DNA of 64,000 bases from Varroa destructor (Eukaryota > Arthropoda > Arachnida > Mesostigmata > Varroidae): NCBI RefSeq assembly GCF_002443255.2, contig NW_019211460.1:34571952-34635951 (forward strand). Reading direction: 5' to 3'. The notes under the pieces are model-generated. The model was not told where the DNA came from and did not search any database. It saw nothing but the letters and a program-made list of their open reading frames with translations. Position numbers and translations under genes: made by a program. Positions 13,909 through 28,853 of this stretch are shown here, in pieces (position 1 is the first letter of the stretch; each line of letters opens with the position of its first letter).

Positions 13909-14954
13909 TATTTTACATTTTAGTATAAAATATGAGAATGATATTACTTGGATATCTTCTTTTTCTTCTATACCATGACACATGTCGTTTATGGGATCTG
14001 GCAGGGCGTTTACCGTTGTTTACATTACGACACCCAGAACCATTATTCATAGAGCTTTCGTACTAAGTTCTATTCGTCGTTCAGCACCTGGATGACTGCT
14101 GAGTATTACCGTGGATATCCACTCGCGTCTAAAATTCTAACGGGATCAGGAGCAAATGATGCTGTTGCTGCAAGATATGGGCCAGTAAGAAGACGAACGT
14201 TCTGTTCGAGTGGTCAGCAAAGAAATGTCCCCCGTCCGAAGTATCTCTTCAACGCTGTATGATTGTAGGACATATTTCTTCATAAGCGACGGCTTGCTTT
14301 CTTTTTCCTTGCGTCTGTTTTTGGAAGTAGGAGTATCCACCTGTTGCCCGTCGCCTACCGAAGCCAGCCGTCCAACCAACCTGGGAAAAGCGACTGTGAG
14401 TTCCGAGCTAATGTTCGATAGCCTTGAACCCAACAGGCCGGACCGACTGCCCATTAGTCATAGCAGAGAAGGCTCACTCAGGGGGGCGCGGAGGCAAAAG
14501 CAGCTTGCAGTATCCTCCGCAGAGGTAATCTTTATAAGTCTATCTTCTCCTTTTTATTCTTCCTTGACTTCATTGGAGTTTGCTGCTCAGCTAACTGGGG
14601 TGCCCTCGAATAAATGACGGCCCAGCTTACGTGCACCCCATAAAAAATCAACTCGAAACCCCGATAGGCCAAAGTGTATAGAAAGGTCGGTATGTAGATA
14701 AAGCAGTTCCCTCCGAGAGTTGTTCTGGAGCATGATGGGGCCAAATAGGTGAGTTTCGGATAAATCAAAAAGCGAAAACGTACTTAAATCAATGCTCATT
14801 GCTGCACTCTGTTACACTAACAAGACGAAAGCAGCGCCGCAGAATACTGCATATATATACATATATATGTGAACGTTGAGGATTCTTTAATAATACATAA
14901 GATCGAATTAAATACAAGGGGCTTAATGCCCTTCGGAAACTCTAAACGGGCAGT

Positions 14955-14972
14955 GGCCCAGCAAAACCTTTA
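14955..14972. repeat. Dispersed short repeat, divergent copy
   Basis: GGCCCAGCAAAACCTTTA resembles two better copies at 32477 and 33969 that share the core CCCAGCAAAGCCTTTTA. It differs by one substitution and one shorter T run. It may be a relic of a dispersed element. Confidence 0.35.
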
Positions 14973-17900
14973 GTTGTTCTTTGCGAAATTTACATAATGA
15001 TATAGTAATTACTTTATGTTGTGATTGATGAAGACGTAACAGTAGTTTTTTTTTTGCCTTACTCTGAAACTTCGAACAAACGTGTACGTTTAACGGGTGC
15101 TCGCACGGAACTATGAAAAAAGTTAAGTAATCTAGCCACTTTTTATGTCCTCATAAGCACTTTACAACATTTTGAGAATTATTAGCCTAAAAAGAACAGT
15201 CATTATTATAACCTATATACAGAATAAAGCTAGATCCGCTCTAGGACACGTTCGGTGACGTACCTATCAAGAGCAGAAAGTTTTGCTGCGTTTAGTATAC
15301 ATGAGAAACGCATAGAACTTCTGTCCTAAACATTAGTTATCCTTAACATTTGACCTGCATATTGACGTGGGTTGGGGGTAGGGTGTAAACTGTATGTGAT
15401 AATTACTAGTGCGTGATCTGTCGAAAACGTACACATCGCACGCTAGCTGATGTAATTATTCGACTGTTTTCTATCTAAATCAAAGGAAGTTCAGATCTAC
15501 TAAGTCTGGGTTTATAAATGCTATAATAAGTTAATTATTTACAAACGTTTCATTACTACGTTGCGTGCCCTGAGTTAAGTTGGCGCCGCTGCTCTTAATT
15601 TTTTCATTGCTCTCCTACTTCGGCTCTGTTGACGTTGCTGTATCTTTTTTGCTGTATCGTTTTTATGAGGCAAACGTCATTCCATCATTTTGATTCGATT
15701 ACTCAGATTACGTATCCCACTACTGGGTCCTAGTCATTCGGTTACCTATGTCTCAGTCCTTTTGTGCTCCTATTGTATTTAAGCCTTCACTATGCTACCA
15801 TTGCCTTGTTACACTTTTGTGCCTAATGTGCTTTCTCGAAGTAAAACACGCCCGTCTTAGGGCACCTAGGTAAACACTGTAAAAACGGTAGGTAATACGT
15901 TTCATAGGAAACGCACAGAATATTCGATAGATTCTTCGCAATAAAAAAGTACAAGTTTTTGCCTATTGTATAGATGCTGTGCAACTTCTACATTAATCCT
16001 ATATCCACATGTTTTGCAAATTCTCGTAGAAAAGTGCCTGAAAAGTCATTTTTACCCCAATCTCGTTTTCTCCGTGATGTTTTCTTGTCAGGCCAAGCCC
16101 ACACGAAAAAATTGTAAACATCTTTGAAGCCGTTCTTGAAATGGGCCGATTATAGGTAGAAATATATATAATTATTTTTACTTTCACCGTAGATCTACTA
16201 TACTATATGCATATTAGCAAATATACCATGTACAAATCTGCTTTATTTCGTTAAAACAGTTCATTGAGCCCAAGTTAATTGGCAAGGCACCTGTGAACGG
16301 GTGATCAGCCGGCAGCATCATTCTTCAAGAATAAATTCACATCCGCCCGTCTTCTATAGCTGAAATATAACAAAATCAGCACCGTACGAACACGCCTGTG
16401 ATGTGTCACGTTATCTATTACGTGAAAAAAATCACGTACACAGGTATTACTGTATATGGCATTAACTTTTCCTTGGCTATGCCAATACAGTTTACTTAAC
16501 AGTAAGCGGTCTATCTGTTGTCAGTTTTTCGAGCAGAGAGGTTGATTCTGTAGTAGTGGACAGAATGAAGGTACACGGCTTTCCAGCGTGTCACCATGCT
16601 GGCCATTGGCTGGTATCGGGAGTGTTCCCATTTGTTGCTTTCATGAAGAAAGGGGTAGGCGTAAGTGATCTTAGACGGGGAAAAGGGAAAATATTTGGAT
16701 AGAGCATAAAAGAGAAATGCGCCGTCCGCACGCTGAAAACGCAAAATATTCAGCCACGTTCAATGCGTTGCCGTTTTGGCTCGAATTCGCTATTTGAAGC
16801 TATCTATAGTCCACAGAAAAGAGAACCCCATGGAATAGATGAAGGAAAAGCATGTTCTGAAGGGGCAAACCATGTGAAGAAAAAGTAAACCATGGGTATC
16901 TCGGCGTACTATTCCATGTGCTGGAGGCGGCTGTGTAGAGTGTCGCGGTGATAGCCTCCCATGAGAATTCATTGTTTTTTGCCCTTAGCTAGCAAAAGTG
17001 GAAGAAGGGTTCCTCCTGCTCATGACAGAGCAGACCCTCACCCGCTTTTCCTGGCTGCTCTCTCGCTGCTTCCATCTGCGTCGTTGCTTTCGCTGCTTCG
17101 CACCCCTTTTGATTGCAAGCACAAGTGATGGCTATGATGCCAGTGAACGGTATGACAGCGGCGATTCTGCTTTTCTGCAACGACGATCTACTATTGTCTC
17201 ATACGCAATGTCCCATCTACTCAATCTCCGATACAATCGCGATACATACATACTCACATAAACAAACATATACAATCCGACGTGAGTGGCTGAAAGCGTC
17301 CACGGGTGAACTAGAACAGGATAAAATGGAGAAGAAAGAAGGATCTGCGGCTATCAAGCATCAGTCATCGGTGGGAGCAGCACAGCAATGCAGTAAGGCT
17401 CTATTTTGTTCTATGCATGTGGGCGTATGTTCAGTGGCTGTTTCTCCGCATGGCAGTGCATTATATCGGTGTCGGCCATTCTGATCGTCAGTCGCACCAT
17501 CCAAGGGAAAAGCGGGAAATCAAAGGACAGGGTACGCGTCCCACTCTGAGTGGTTGAAAGTCATACCCTCCTAAAAACAGTTCACTGAAAGGGCCGCGTA
17601 TGCACAGAGATACATTGACATCAGCGACTGGCGTACACGGACATAGAGCTGATCAGTGCTCTTCAGCAGCCTGTGTACGGCCACCACACAGAGCACATAG
17701 CGTTGTCCGGCCTGCTGTGATCGGAAGGACAAAGAAGCCGCGATGCTGGAGAAGATAACGCCTCACTCAGATAATAACCCTCAGATAATAACAAAGGCAG
17801 AGTGGGGAGTGCAGGACCGTGTGCCAGCTCTCGGTCTGCTCTTCTCCCGGCTTTCCTCCTTCGTTGTCGATTTCCGGATGAATGGCAAGAGAGGCTTACA

Positions 17901-20900
17901 AGGTATAATAGGTGGTGGGCGTGAAAGATAGTGGATCAGGCAGACGCCATGGCCAACGTTCACTGATAGCAAATGTGCGGCAGGATTAAAGCCGCAAAGC
18001 GACCTGTTCGTCTTCGAGCGCTGGCTCACACCTATACTGTGGCTGTAATTAAAACTGGTCATTATTTAGGCTACGGTAAAGGGCGGAAGGTGCCAAGGAA
18101 TAGGACAGCCAGGGGGAGAAGAAAAACAAACAAATCTAAAGGTGCTACACGAAACAGAGACCTTAGAAAACAGATCAACGATGGGAGATAGTTAGAAAGT
18201 GAAATGTACGTATTCGGGGCGGGAGTATAAGATTCCTTCTTACACCCTTCGTCTTGGCTGCTACTCTTTTGTTTTACAGTGTTTCTTTCCACAGTATTGT
18301 CCCTCAACTTCCTGCTTAGCCGTTCAAAAGGCCGAATAATCAGGCCGTGTATCAAACCCAAGTGCTGAGGGGAAAGTTTCTTCTGGATCCTCTTGATACT
18401 AGTACCGCCTTTTCTTAATAAGTATCCGTATCAGATGGGCAAAAACGTGAGGACTAGGATATCAGTAGAAGAAGTCGATCACGTTAAGGTACAGACGAAA
18501 GGTTGAATTGCCAAGCGAAACGACACATCGCCGAGGTGTTTTTTCTTGTCGTAAAGAACGCAAATACAAATCCAAGACTGAACGTTTGCCTCAGTATGAG
18601 AACGGCAATGCGAGGCGTAGCAATATGTATCCCTAGCATTAATGTGAGTAGTAAGCAATTCGCTAAAGCAAGTATCATTATAGACCTGTTAGAGAACGAA
18701 TTATAACAAAGGAAAAGCTATTTTAAAAGCACCTTACCCAAGCAATCCGTCTCAAAGCCCGGTTACTCTTATAAGGCCCGATTTCAACGATTTCCCACAC
18801 ATGGTTGATAACATACATTCGAAAAGACGCGCGATAGTCTTTATGAATCTAGCGAACACGTATCGAATGATATAAACGAACGAAGACACTATTATGTGCG
18901 CAATTGGCAATATCATAGGAAAAATCAGCTGTACCAGTAACCAATCGAATCTGACTAGCATAAATTTATACGAAAAATCGAGGTATTATCCATCCTAACT
19001 GGACCTTAACTCAAGCAGGTGTTTCCACACCGTAACCGCGCGTCACCTAGTAGCCTGTCGCAGTATGACATAGAACCTTCATTAGCTGTCCACGCTAACT
19101 TCCTGTTCTATTCAGCATCTTCTAGTTTGAACTGTCCGTTGTTCATTCCAGGTGAACCAGAGTATGGGAAGATAAACAATCACCTTGTGTCATGAACGAA
19201 AATGAGTGCTTACTCGCTTCCGTTCATTAAGCAGGGTACCTCGTCTTGAAACGTAATTAAAAATCCCATTCCTACAATTCCACTATACTATTTCCTAAAT
19301 AATTATCCTCATTATGTAGAGAGCCAGACCCGCTTATCATAATCAGTCTTGGACCTCAGTCGTTTTAAACTTCATACAAATATTGCATCTACGGATCCGC
19401 GCGTACACATTGACGGCACACTATACTAGGAATGGCGGAGATCTGCTTGTTAAATGCGACTCGTCATTTAATACTTCGCCGCCGACTTATAGCAGAGGAG
19501 AAAAGCTCTAGCCCTTTCCTTCCTGTCTAGCTACCTTTCTATCAATCTAGGAAGCCTCCACATTCGAAGCTACCTGTTAATGATTATGCTTGGCCTGCTG
19601 GTGCTAATCAATGGAACCTCTTCATTGGACCAAGTAAGTCAGTAACGCCGAAACGGGTAACGACCGCTGCTTTCTAGGCCGGTCGTCAATCAGCTCTGGA
19701 CCGTCGAGTAAAGGCGACCTAGGTTCCCAGATTAGAAGAGGCTTGATTTCTCTCGTTCAAAACCTCTATTCACCGCTAATCGATTCATTTAGTTTGACTT
19801 TGTTAACGACACAAGTCAGCAATGTCACTTCATTATATGAGGTAGCCATTTGCAGACAAACAAGATTGAGCTGGAGCGAAGTAAGGGCGGTAGAGAGAAA
19901 TCGGTAGCGGGGGGATTCTGCAGCAGCTAGCGTGAGGAGATCACTTCATTTATTTCCATCCACACACATCTATTCCACTGTTCCTCATACTACAGCAACT
20001 CTTTCTCTTCCCCTTTCCCTTACGAACCTCTCCTCATACGGTTCATATATTTAGTATGATGATTATTCTTGACAGATATCAGCAGCTAGCCAGTGTATAT
20101 GATCTGTTTGCCATTCAAAAACAAGCGAGCTTTTGAGGGTTGATGCGTTGGTAGAGATCCTGAGCGGCGCCGACGGCAACGACAACAATAGCGTCGGTGG
20201 CGAAAGCATTACCACGGTAAGCACATTAGCGCGTATCGGCCGCTAATGGTTTGCATATAGTAAATGGCTATATAGGTAGATGGAGCAGGTAGATAAATAG
20301 ATGGAGGTCTGCCGGTGAGTTAACTAGATGTTTCACTCGCACGGCCAGGGATCTAGACACTGACTCTTTTGCATGCTCTGCCCTCCGAAGTGCATAGACA
20401 ACCGCTTCGATGTGAGTAACGAATGTCCATGTTTGTGTTGTTGCTAATGGAGCATGGTGAGCTGTTAGAATATCTGACTATGCCCTCCAAAGCCTATGAC
20501 TGACGAAAACTGCAGGGGGCGGGGGGTAAAAAACGTTCCTAGAAAAAACATTTTCTTGGTCATTTGTAAATCATTTCTCAAATCTGACTTCTTTTTCATT
20601 TCGTTCAGTCATCTGCGACAGCTGAAAGGAACAAGGTAACTGGCTTAAAGTGGAGACAAAGGATATCGCCAAAACGACCGGCTTGTATGCCTCAACACTA
20701 GAGGGTTAGTGCAGGATTCTTTTTTTCTGACAAATTGAACTTACTTACTTTTTTTCTTTAGTCTTCTTCAATTTCAAAATACATTCTTAAACAATCTAGC
20801 TCAACGCTTACATTTCTAGCTGAATCAGATAGGTCAGATAATACTTTTGTTATCGATTTGCGGTCGATTCTGATATGAGCTTTTCCCTAGCTTCGACCCC

Positions 20901-21850
20901 TTTTTTTCCCACTCAAAGCCCACTAGTTCAAATACGATAAAAACGTTAGTTTTTGTATTTCTACAATAAAACGCCGACGAACTGTCGTGTTTTTAACATT
21001 AGACCCATTCTCTTAAGATAAACTACACACAGATGTATGTTTTGATCTTTTTTGAGTTACGTCTAAGAGATCCTTTTACTTTACCTTAGATAGTTAGGCC
21101 GTCCGTTGTCGATGTATTAAATTTGAAATTGTAACAAATCACTGTAATGTTAATGTAAATTGGTACAGTGTAGAAGTATTCTTTTTAATGCCGTTTTGGT
21201 CAATATTTTATTTGTCTATTTTGATCATTATATCACTCGGGTGCCCTGTTCGATACCAATCTTTCTTCAGAGACTTACAACAATCAGATACATCGTTTAG
21301 GATGACCCTTTCAAAATAAAAATGGGCTGTAAGTTTTATAGTTCGCCGTCGGACACACTTTTCTCCACTACAAACTTTAGTTTTCAAAAAAATCTAGCGG
21401 TTTTCAGTTGGAGTAGAAGTTTCCATAATGCAGGCGTTCCGCAAAAAAAGTGCATGCTTGCCGAGCTTCTCAACAGCTTTAATGTTTCAAACGCTCAACA
21501 ATAAATGACGCCATTTTGTTGATAGCAGACATTGTCCAACTCATGTAGTTTTGGATGAAGACAGAGTTGAAACATATCTCTGCAGGAAAGACTCGAGAGT
21601 TGAGTCGCATGATATCTTCCAATCCGAAGTATATTTTTAGTCTATGATTTTAGCTCCATAAAATTGAATGTACTCCAGATGAGATGGATATTTTCGATCC
21701 AATGCTTGGTCAATAGGGTTAAGCTAACAAGTCGACCGGGAGTCCTTATAGGATGAGGTCTCCGTGCACTGTGCATGATGTAGTGCTATAGGAACGACCT
21801 ATCTGTTACAACAAAATTCGAATCTCTTTTAACGTGTAAGACGTTTATTG

Positions 21851-22577
21851 TTTTTTTTAGCCCAAGGGACAAAGCAACAGATGCAAATCATGCCGTTTTG
21901 AACAGAGCTTAACAAACGCAGTACGTTACATGAAGTATCGCGGTACACAATACGCGTCGGAACACGTGTTCGTTACAAAAAACTTCAATAACTTCCATCC
22001 TGTGATTCAAGCGCATAGGAACACGATATACTTCACCGATTATTTTGAATAACATCTAGTTCACGCCGACGATTTGATTGTTCCGAATTTGGATGGAGTT
22101 GCTACATAAGGAATGGATTACTCCATTTACACCCGTTCGTAAAGGTTTACAGGTTGATTCGAAACCTTTGCGGAATTACGTAGATTCATTAACGCACTGC
22201 ATATGCATGACGTATTTTGGAAATAGGAATCATCTGACGCTTACTCCGGTTCAGCGTAAGCTATTGCCAAATTCAGCGAGTCGTTGCTAGATGACTCGCG
22301 GCGACAATTACTCTACCAATCTCAATTCGTTCGACAACTTTATCACCGATGCTACTATTTGAGTCCGTACACTAACGGACGGCAGGATTGTACACTTTGT
22401 GGGTACACACACAAACTCGACTGTGTTGTTTCTATTGGCGGAAAATGCAATCAAGACGATTGTTTAATATACTCCCCGCCATCACCACGACCGCCTGTAG
22501 GAAGGGAACCATTTCTATTGGGGTGCCCCGCCCGGCTGCTCCGCGGCGGCGTCCTACTCCCCAAAGCAATTCGATAA
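21851..22577 (+). pseudogene. Possible nuclear-receptor exon or relic
   Basis: A strong 3' splice site (eight T then AG, ending at 21860) is followed by a 63-codon open frame that stops at 22050-22052. Its start reads PKGQSNRCKSCRFEQSL, which fits the end of the second zinc module of a nuclear-receptor DNA-binding domain: N-R-C-x-x-C-R-F, holding the last two zinc-binding cysteines. The usual following K-C and G-M residues are replaced by Q-S and A-V. In the same frame the next 70 or so codons contain several stops. The frame then opens again at about 22255-22577 with a cysteine-rich segment containing CTLCGYTHKLDC. I cannot find the first zinc module upstream or a clear ligand-binding domain downstream. 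It could be a decayed receptor copy, one exon of a gene spread over long introns, or chance. Confidence 0.22.
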
Positions 22578-24754
22578 AGGACATCTACTAATCCCGGTTT
22601 TGCTGCCTACGAGCTGCAACACGACGAATGGGCACTAGTGGAAGGTGGGAATCGGGGCGCTCTAGCGACAGAAAGAACGAGGGGCGACACAGACAGAAAG
22701 GGGCAGGGCCAAACGGGAGCCTAAATAGAAGGGTCTAAGGCAAACTCGCGTCGATGAAATGGGGGCAGAGGCAGGGCGTACATGGAACAACACACGATGA
22801 CAGCAATGTGTTTAGACGGCGTGTGCCTACGTTAGCGTGTCTATACATGGCCGCTAGCTTTTGCCCCCCCGCCCCAGTCGAACACATTGGTACAATGACA
22901 ATATTAGACATTGGCCCAACAAGGGCTCAGTTTAGCTGGCGGAGCCGTGCGAGGCAACGACGAGCGCCCGGGGATTGGAAGAGGTGCCTTGTACCGTATA
23001 TCGTAGTGGCAACAGTAGTAACTATACTGGTTCTTTTCTGATCATGTCGCTGCAACTCCCGATTTAGGTTCGGTAGCGTATCTTAACATTTTGGCCCTCT
23101 CCTACCCAATATACCATATCGTACAAGGGGCATTGGGTTGAATCTACCTTTTCCTAGCCTTCACCTGCGTCCTCCGTCACCACCCCGTGCGGCAGCCAGC
23201 CAGCCAGCCAGCTGAGCAGCGGTAACAACAACATCGACAAACTAGGTGGGTAAAACAGCACCATAGCAATTTGCTGCAGGCCGACGACAGTGGCGAGGGC
23301 AACCCTGACGGGGGCCGATGGACAAAAAATGTGTAACACAGTTGTAGTGGCGTTAGCAGTAGGCAGATCGCTGGCCACCTCCGCGCTTACGTCGCCGTTC
23401 ATTTTGATTCGGACAGTGAACAGCGACGAATAGAGCAAAGGATTTCGAGAAGCCGAATTGATGGGAGCGTTCTTGGACTTGCAAAAATAGATAAAGTGTT
23501 TATGGCGACAATTTCGGCGGAGAGCGCCAATGCTAAAGAGTGACGCATTTAATAATTATTACAAAACTAAGAGAAGCGATATACGGTAAACTTAAATAAG
23601 GAACTACAAATACAAACATCTTAAAATTACCCGATAAAGAAGCGGAACACTGACAAAGAGTGAACTTGAGAATGATCCTGTTAGACAATGGACAACAGCT
23701 GATCATTTGTTTTCTTATCACTTGTCTAAACAATGATTGGTCAACACTAACTTAAGCATCATTAAGTTATTAACACCACAAGAACCGGATTTTTATTCGC
23801 TGAAGCGTTTATTTCAACAAATAAAGTATGGACATAATAGTTACCAAATTTACGCAGATGCGTTAAACCATTTCGCAGTTAATTGCTCTGTTCACGATCT
23901 ACTGCTGAAGGTAGTATTGACTCCTGATATCTTCCAGTCACAGTGACTATCTCAGCCATCTCCAACCATCCGAAAAATTGTGTCTGTTCAAGACCAACGC
24001 GGACTGCTCACTTTTTAAAGATAGCTGCCCTGTTAAAAAAAAAAAAAGAGTGTAGAGACAGATACCGTCACCGGTGCTAGCTGTTGAAGATCTTCACTTG
24101 ACTACATCATCTACATTTCGATTCAGTTAGCTCGGGAATAGCTAGGAACAGATAGCCGCTTGGGTCGACAGGCGAAGTATCTCGAAGACATGTAAGTGAC
24201 GCAGCCGAGATAAAGCGATTAAAAGATTAACACAGCATCTGAGCAGCGGTGCCAATAACTGCCGCTTGTAGGTGGTAGAAAGTGAGGACGAGAACCAATC
24301 TAAGGGTAGGTGTCAATGGGTGCCTCATGTGAGGTTTGAGCACACCGAGCGCTTCTGGGTTTCGTGTGAAGTGATGTACGCGATGCTTCGCCTCATTTAC
24401 ATGCAAGACAGGACAGCTCGCGATAGAGCACCGTCCTACGATCAGGCTCACCTTGGAGATCGGCCGATGGGTGGACCTCCATCTCTCTACTGCTAAAAAA
24501 TAGCAGATTTTGATTGATTCCTTAAATATGACGGAGATCGAAGCGCAGCAGAGCTCCTCGATGAACGACGATTGTCCGCTGGGGGCACAAGTGGGCGAGA
24601 GCTAGAGAAGGCAGGATAGCATGCGATGGCCAGTAGCGGGCGTGACCTGAAATAGATAGTCATCTCGAGATCCCTGCAGAAATCAAGCTTCCGGCTTTAT
24701 GTTTTAGGTGCGTATTTGTATTCTTAATTTAGTTTCCTCTGTAAGACAAATACA

Positions 24755-24796
<42 letters not shown>

Positions 24797-27700
24797 TGAT
24801 AGATCTTTGTACATCGAGCTATCTGATTACGTTGTAACAAAGAAGTACCAATGCAGATCACATCTGTAAATAGATCCCGCTCGTCCAACCAGTCACATTG
24901 GAAAGCTTCTTCAAAATTTAGCACTTCACGGATGGTTAAACATTTTCACACCCAGTTTACACCCAGTATCCGAGATATTGTTTGAAAGTGCACGTTTGCC
25001 AGTTAGGCTTCGGTACCATGTTATAATAATGTGATCTTATTAATTAATATTGAAAAGGTTCCTCATGTATCAGATATTTCTCTAATAATATACAAAGTGG
25101 TAAGCTGTTACCTAATAAATTCAAGATGCTGAATGAAGTCCTAGCCTTTGAAACGTTCCTATATATCCCCACGTACTTATGTGAAGTGAGCGGGGTAGAT
25201 TTTGAAGTAAAACAGTTATCTCTCTTCTCGTATAGAGGTTTCGTAACTATCAAACGTCTAGGTGGCACAAATACACTTCATTTTAATGAAACTTGCAACT
25301 AGAGGCACGAGAATTTTTAGTTCGAAATCGAACACTTCAGTAGTTAAATTCAGTCTACAAATGGGTCTGTTATGGACTGAATTTTCCATACGAGTTAAAT
25401 GCAGAAGAGTTCGTACATCGATGCGAGGGCACCAGTATCTTTGGTAATAAGTTTTTATTTTGCCTACTTTCGTTTAAATGAATACGTTTCGCGTTCAGAT
25501 ACACATTTGTTATTTTCAATATAACTTGTGACTTCTTTTCCTAAACCACTGCGGCCATCGTGCTCGACTTCAACTGGTAGGCTCGAAGTTTCGTTGGCGT
25601 TGATGTCCAACATCTTTCTATACGTTCCTATTGGAAAAACTCGACTGCGGGAAAGTTGATAGAGGGTGTAAACTGCTCCCCAAAGTACTAGTGAAGTAGA
25701 ATTAGCAGTAAAGGCTCCACGAGTTCCTGGCGCCGTACAGCTTCCCGCCTGCTCCCGGCATCGGGTAGCCTTCATTCACGTTAGACATTGCTGACTGAGA
25801 CGAGACAGGCGATACGGCAAGACAACAATAATAACAACAACAATGAGAAGCTGTTTGCCTGATGATCCGGGGGTCGTTACGGCAAAAAGTTTGCGGCACC
25901 GCCTTCTACAGCGTCGTGCCGTCGTAGGTGTGTTATCCACTATGAGCTGTAGACATGGGAAGAGGTCATGATTGTATGGGTCGAACTGAAGCCTGAGGTT
26001 TCGAAGTAAGGTATAAAGCTGGCTACGCCTGTAGTGGAAATATATTGGGGGCGCGATAGGAAGAATCTTCAAAGCCTACGCAACAACTACGAACGAAAGC
26101 GGTAAGCTATCTAAACGCATACAGCAAGTAGTCAGTGAACAAGAAGGAGGAAAAGGCGTCACCGATGATATTAGCGCTAGTGTTAGTAGCTTCGTTTCGC
26201 GAGATGGACGCGCCATAAAGACGTTAGCTGCATAATGTATTCTGTCGGTATGTGGCCAAACGAGGCCAAGTTGAGAGAGCCGATGGTCGCCCTGGGAGCA
26301 GTTTTCTCGCCTGACTCTTTCAGCGGACGTAGTTTCACGGCGGTTGATGTTATTGTAGGCGAGGAAAGGATTATTGTACCCGTTTCATTTACCCAAAAAA
26401 TCACGCCCTTTTCGAACTGGATGACAGCATATGGCATACAAAGACCCAGTGCGCACCAATCGCAGCATCCAGCATTTTTGCGCGTTTTCGTAACGTTTCG
26501 CGATCATTGGTATGGTTATAGTTCGTTTTAGAAACCAGAAATTAGCAGGGGTTTGAAATGTTCTGCGTACTTTACGTTTCATAGTTAAATTGTTAGGCAT
26601 TACACGCCTGGCTTCTAATATGAACGAAGTACGTCTACGGTCGAACTCGAGCCTAGATCACCACGTATTTTTAGGCTCAACAGGCAAATACGTTACTCAC
26701 TGGGCTATCATGCAGACTCTCAAAGAAGTTTGGAGAAATTGAGCCGACAATAGTCTCAGAAGGTTCCTAACACATGCAAGGTGTAAATGTATTAGTCTGA
26801 TATTAATTCTTTCCAATGAATAAAGGTGGCACTTAGCTTTTTGAAGAAGGAAGGCTTTACATCATACGGCTTTCATCACATTCGATGGGGGTATTATTTA
26901 AATTAAAGTAGTAAATTAATCAAAAACGATTCTATGAGAGTCCCGTTCGATCCTACAGAGCACCGCAGCGTTTCGGTAACCTCAGTCAAACGTAGGCTTT
27001 GTAAGGGGTATTCGTAAAAACACGTATTGCGATACGCAGGCTATGTTTTTTAGATTTGCCTTTACATCTGTTTGTAGTAATAAGGTGTATAAAATCACCA
27101 TACTGCTGCAATTATTTAGCTGCTACCAGGATCAATGTGATTCTGAGTGTCTGTACTATTAGCTCTCATAAGATCTGTTGATGTTTTGTCACTTATGTAA
27201 ATATGATCTTGAAATGTGTCATATAATGTTCTAGTGTCTTGGTCAGAGAAAATTCGTCACCGGATGAACATATGCGGAAGTATATGGAAAAAAAAGCGCA
27301 GAAAATCGATTTCTTTTTCAGATTGGCTTGTCATGCTCTGATATTCATCATTACAGGAAAAAATCCTTTCGCCGTTCATAACACATTTGCTGCTTGCCCT
27401 CTGTAGAGGAGCGCACCGCTTAAAAGGATATCGAAAGACTGTGTCGAGCAATTTTTATCTTGGGGTGACCCTTTGGATTCCCAAGGGAAAAGAGGTACTG
27501 GTGCATAATGGAACAGGACAACAAAATTGGCAGGATAACATTACACAAGCTGCATACCGACTACAAGCATGCCGTAAACATGAAAATGCCACCAGCTGCT
27601 ACGACGGTCGTGCAGCCGACAGGTCCTAAACTCTTTGCCAACAAAGTCCGCATCGAAGCAGCACTCACGGACAAGATGGGATTACCTGCCTGCTGCTGAA

Positions 27701-28850
27701 TATATCGACTCATTGGATAGTGTTCATTCTTAGCCATGGTGTGTCTATCATTGATGTAGTTGCTGAAGTCCAAGTGCCGTCTCAACAACGAAAGGCTGCT
27801 AGGACAAGTGCTTACCTCACTTGCTATCTTTCCATTTCGTCTCCCGTTGTTTTCGTCTACTTAGAACCTGGTCATTGGATCTAGGCAATGCGAATCGCTA
27901 TATACTATCTTACTGCTTACTCATATTGAGCACTATTCGCATATTGTCCGCTGGGCCGACCAGCAAGTCTATAGTATTCGCTACATAGGTTTGTATCGTA
28001 CGTAACCAAATACATATAATCATTTCCTTCTCCATTCGTTCGCATCTGAGTGCTGTCATTAATGAGGAAAATATAAGGCTTGCGGATAGAACGCAACGTA
28101 CAGGTGTTAACCTATTTAGATTTAAAAAATATTGCCTATTTAAATCGAAGAATGAAATTATACATATACAGTGGACGTTAAAACGGTCAGATCGTTTTGT
28201 TGGAGGATAACGTTTAAGGACGTCGTAAATCGTGAGCACGTAAAAGTAAGCAAAACAAAAATCAGTACGCCGGAGGCGCCTTTTGCTGTCTGTTGTCCTA
28301 AAACTATGTTACTGGTTACATGTTCTGGCTAAAACGAAGCCACTTGCATATTGTATACGTTGGAATACGTATCGCGTTATGTACTTACTTATATGATAAC
28401 CGGTTCATTTCAGAACGCCGTTCTCGCGTACATACAAAATTTATTTATATATCTGTACACATGCCGGATGCGGACCAACGACGCTGTCGATTTAGATACT
28501 GTATTTATTATCTCTGAGCTACCACAGCGTAGTGCCTAGTCCTATAAGATGGATTCCTATAGTTTGGTGGTTACCTTTAGATGTCAAGAGAATGGAAACA
28601 GACGTGAACTCAGATCCAAATAGGTATGCCATTCCTACGATAGGTTCATCTCGTCCTATAGGATCAAGGCGTCGTTTGATTGCCGGCATGCAGTCATTAG
28701 TGCAGTAGAAGCGGGTAAGCATAAATGATAACGCATCAAAAGATATCAACACTGAATTACCGCGAAGAAAACTCATGTGTACTTTATTTTTACCAATGTT
28801 GAATTCTCAGCTAGTTTGCTATAGCGAAATCCTACCCTCTTCAACCATTG
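22578..28850. other. Non-coding stretch, no gene recognised
   Basis: The first kilobase (to about 23.4 kb) is GC-richer, the rest AT-rich. Open frames are all under 110 codons. The frames at 23737-23946 (plus) and 26235-26531 (plus, overlapped by a minus frame at 26183-26437) have protein-like composition, but no family is recognisable and no splice sites settle the strand. A long (AT)n tract lies at 24757-24793. Confidence 0.5.
24757..24793. repeat. (AT)n microsatellite
   Basis: Thirty-seven bases of uninterrupted alternating A and T, the longest pure tract in the window. Confidence 0.95.
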
Positions 28851-28853
28851 GTC

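Larger units (their letters stand above)
12240..21850. other. Non-coding stretch, no gene recognised
   Basis: AT-rich spacer. Open frames reach 135 codons (14210-14617, plus), but none resembles a known protein and most have overlapping antisense frames. Short TA tracts occur at 12692-12712, 13892-13908 and about 14849-14869. A 7-bp inverted repeat (TACGTGA, six A, TCACGTA) lies near 16420. Confidence 0.6.

Noticed and set aside
26183..26531. Protein-like frames on both strands
   Set aside because: Neither strand shows a recognised domain or splice sites; the two frames explain each other's openness.
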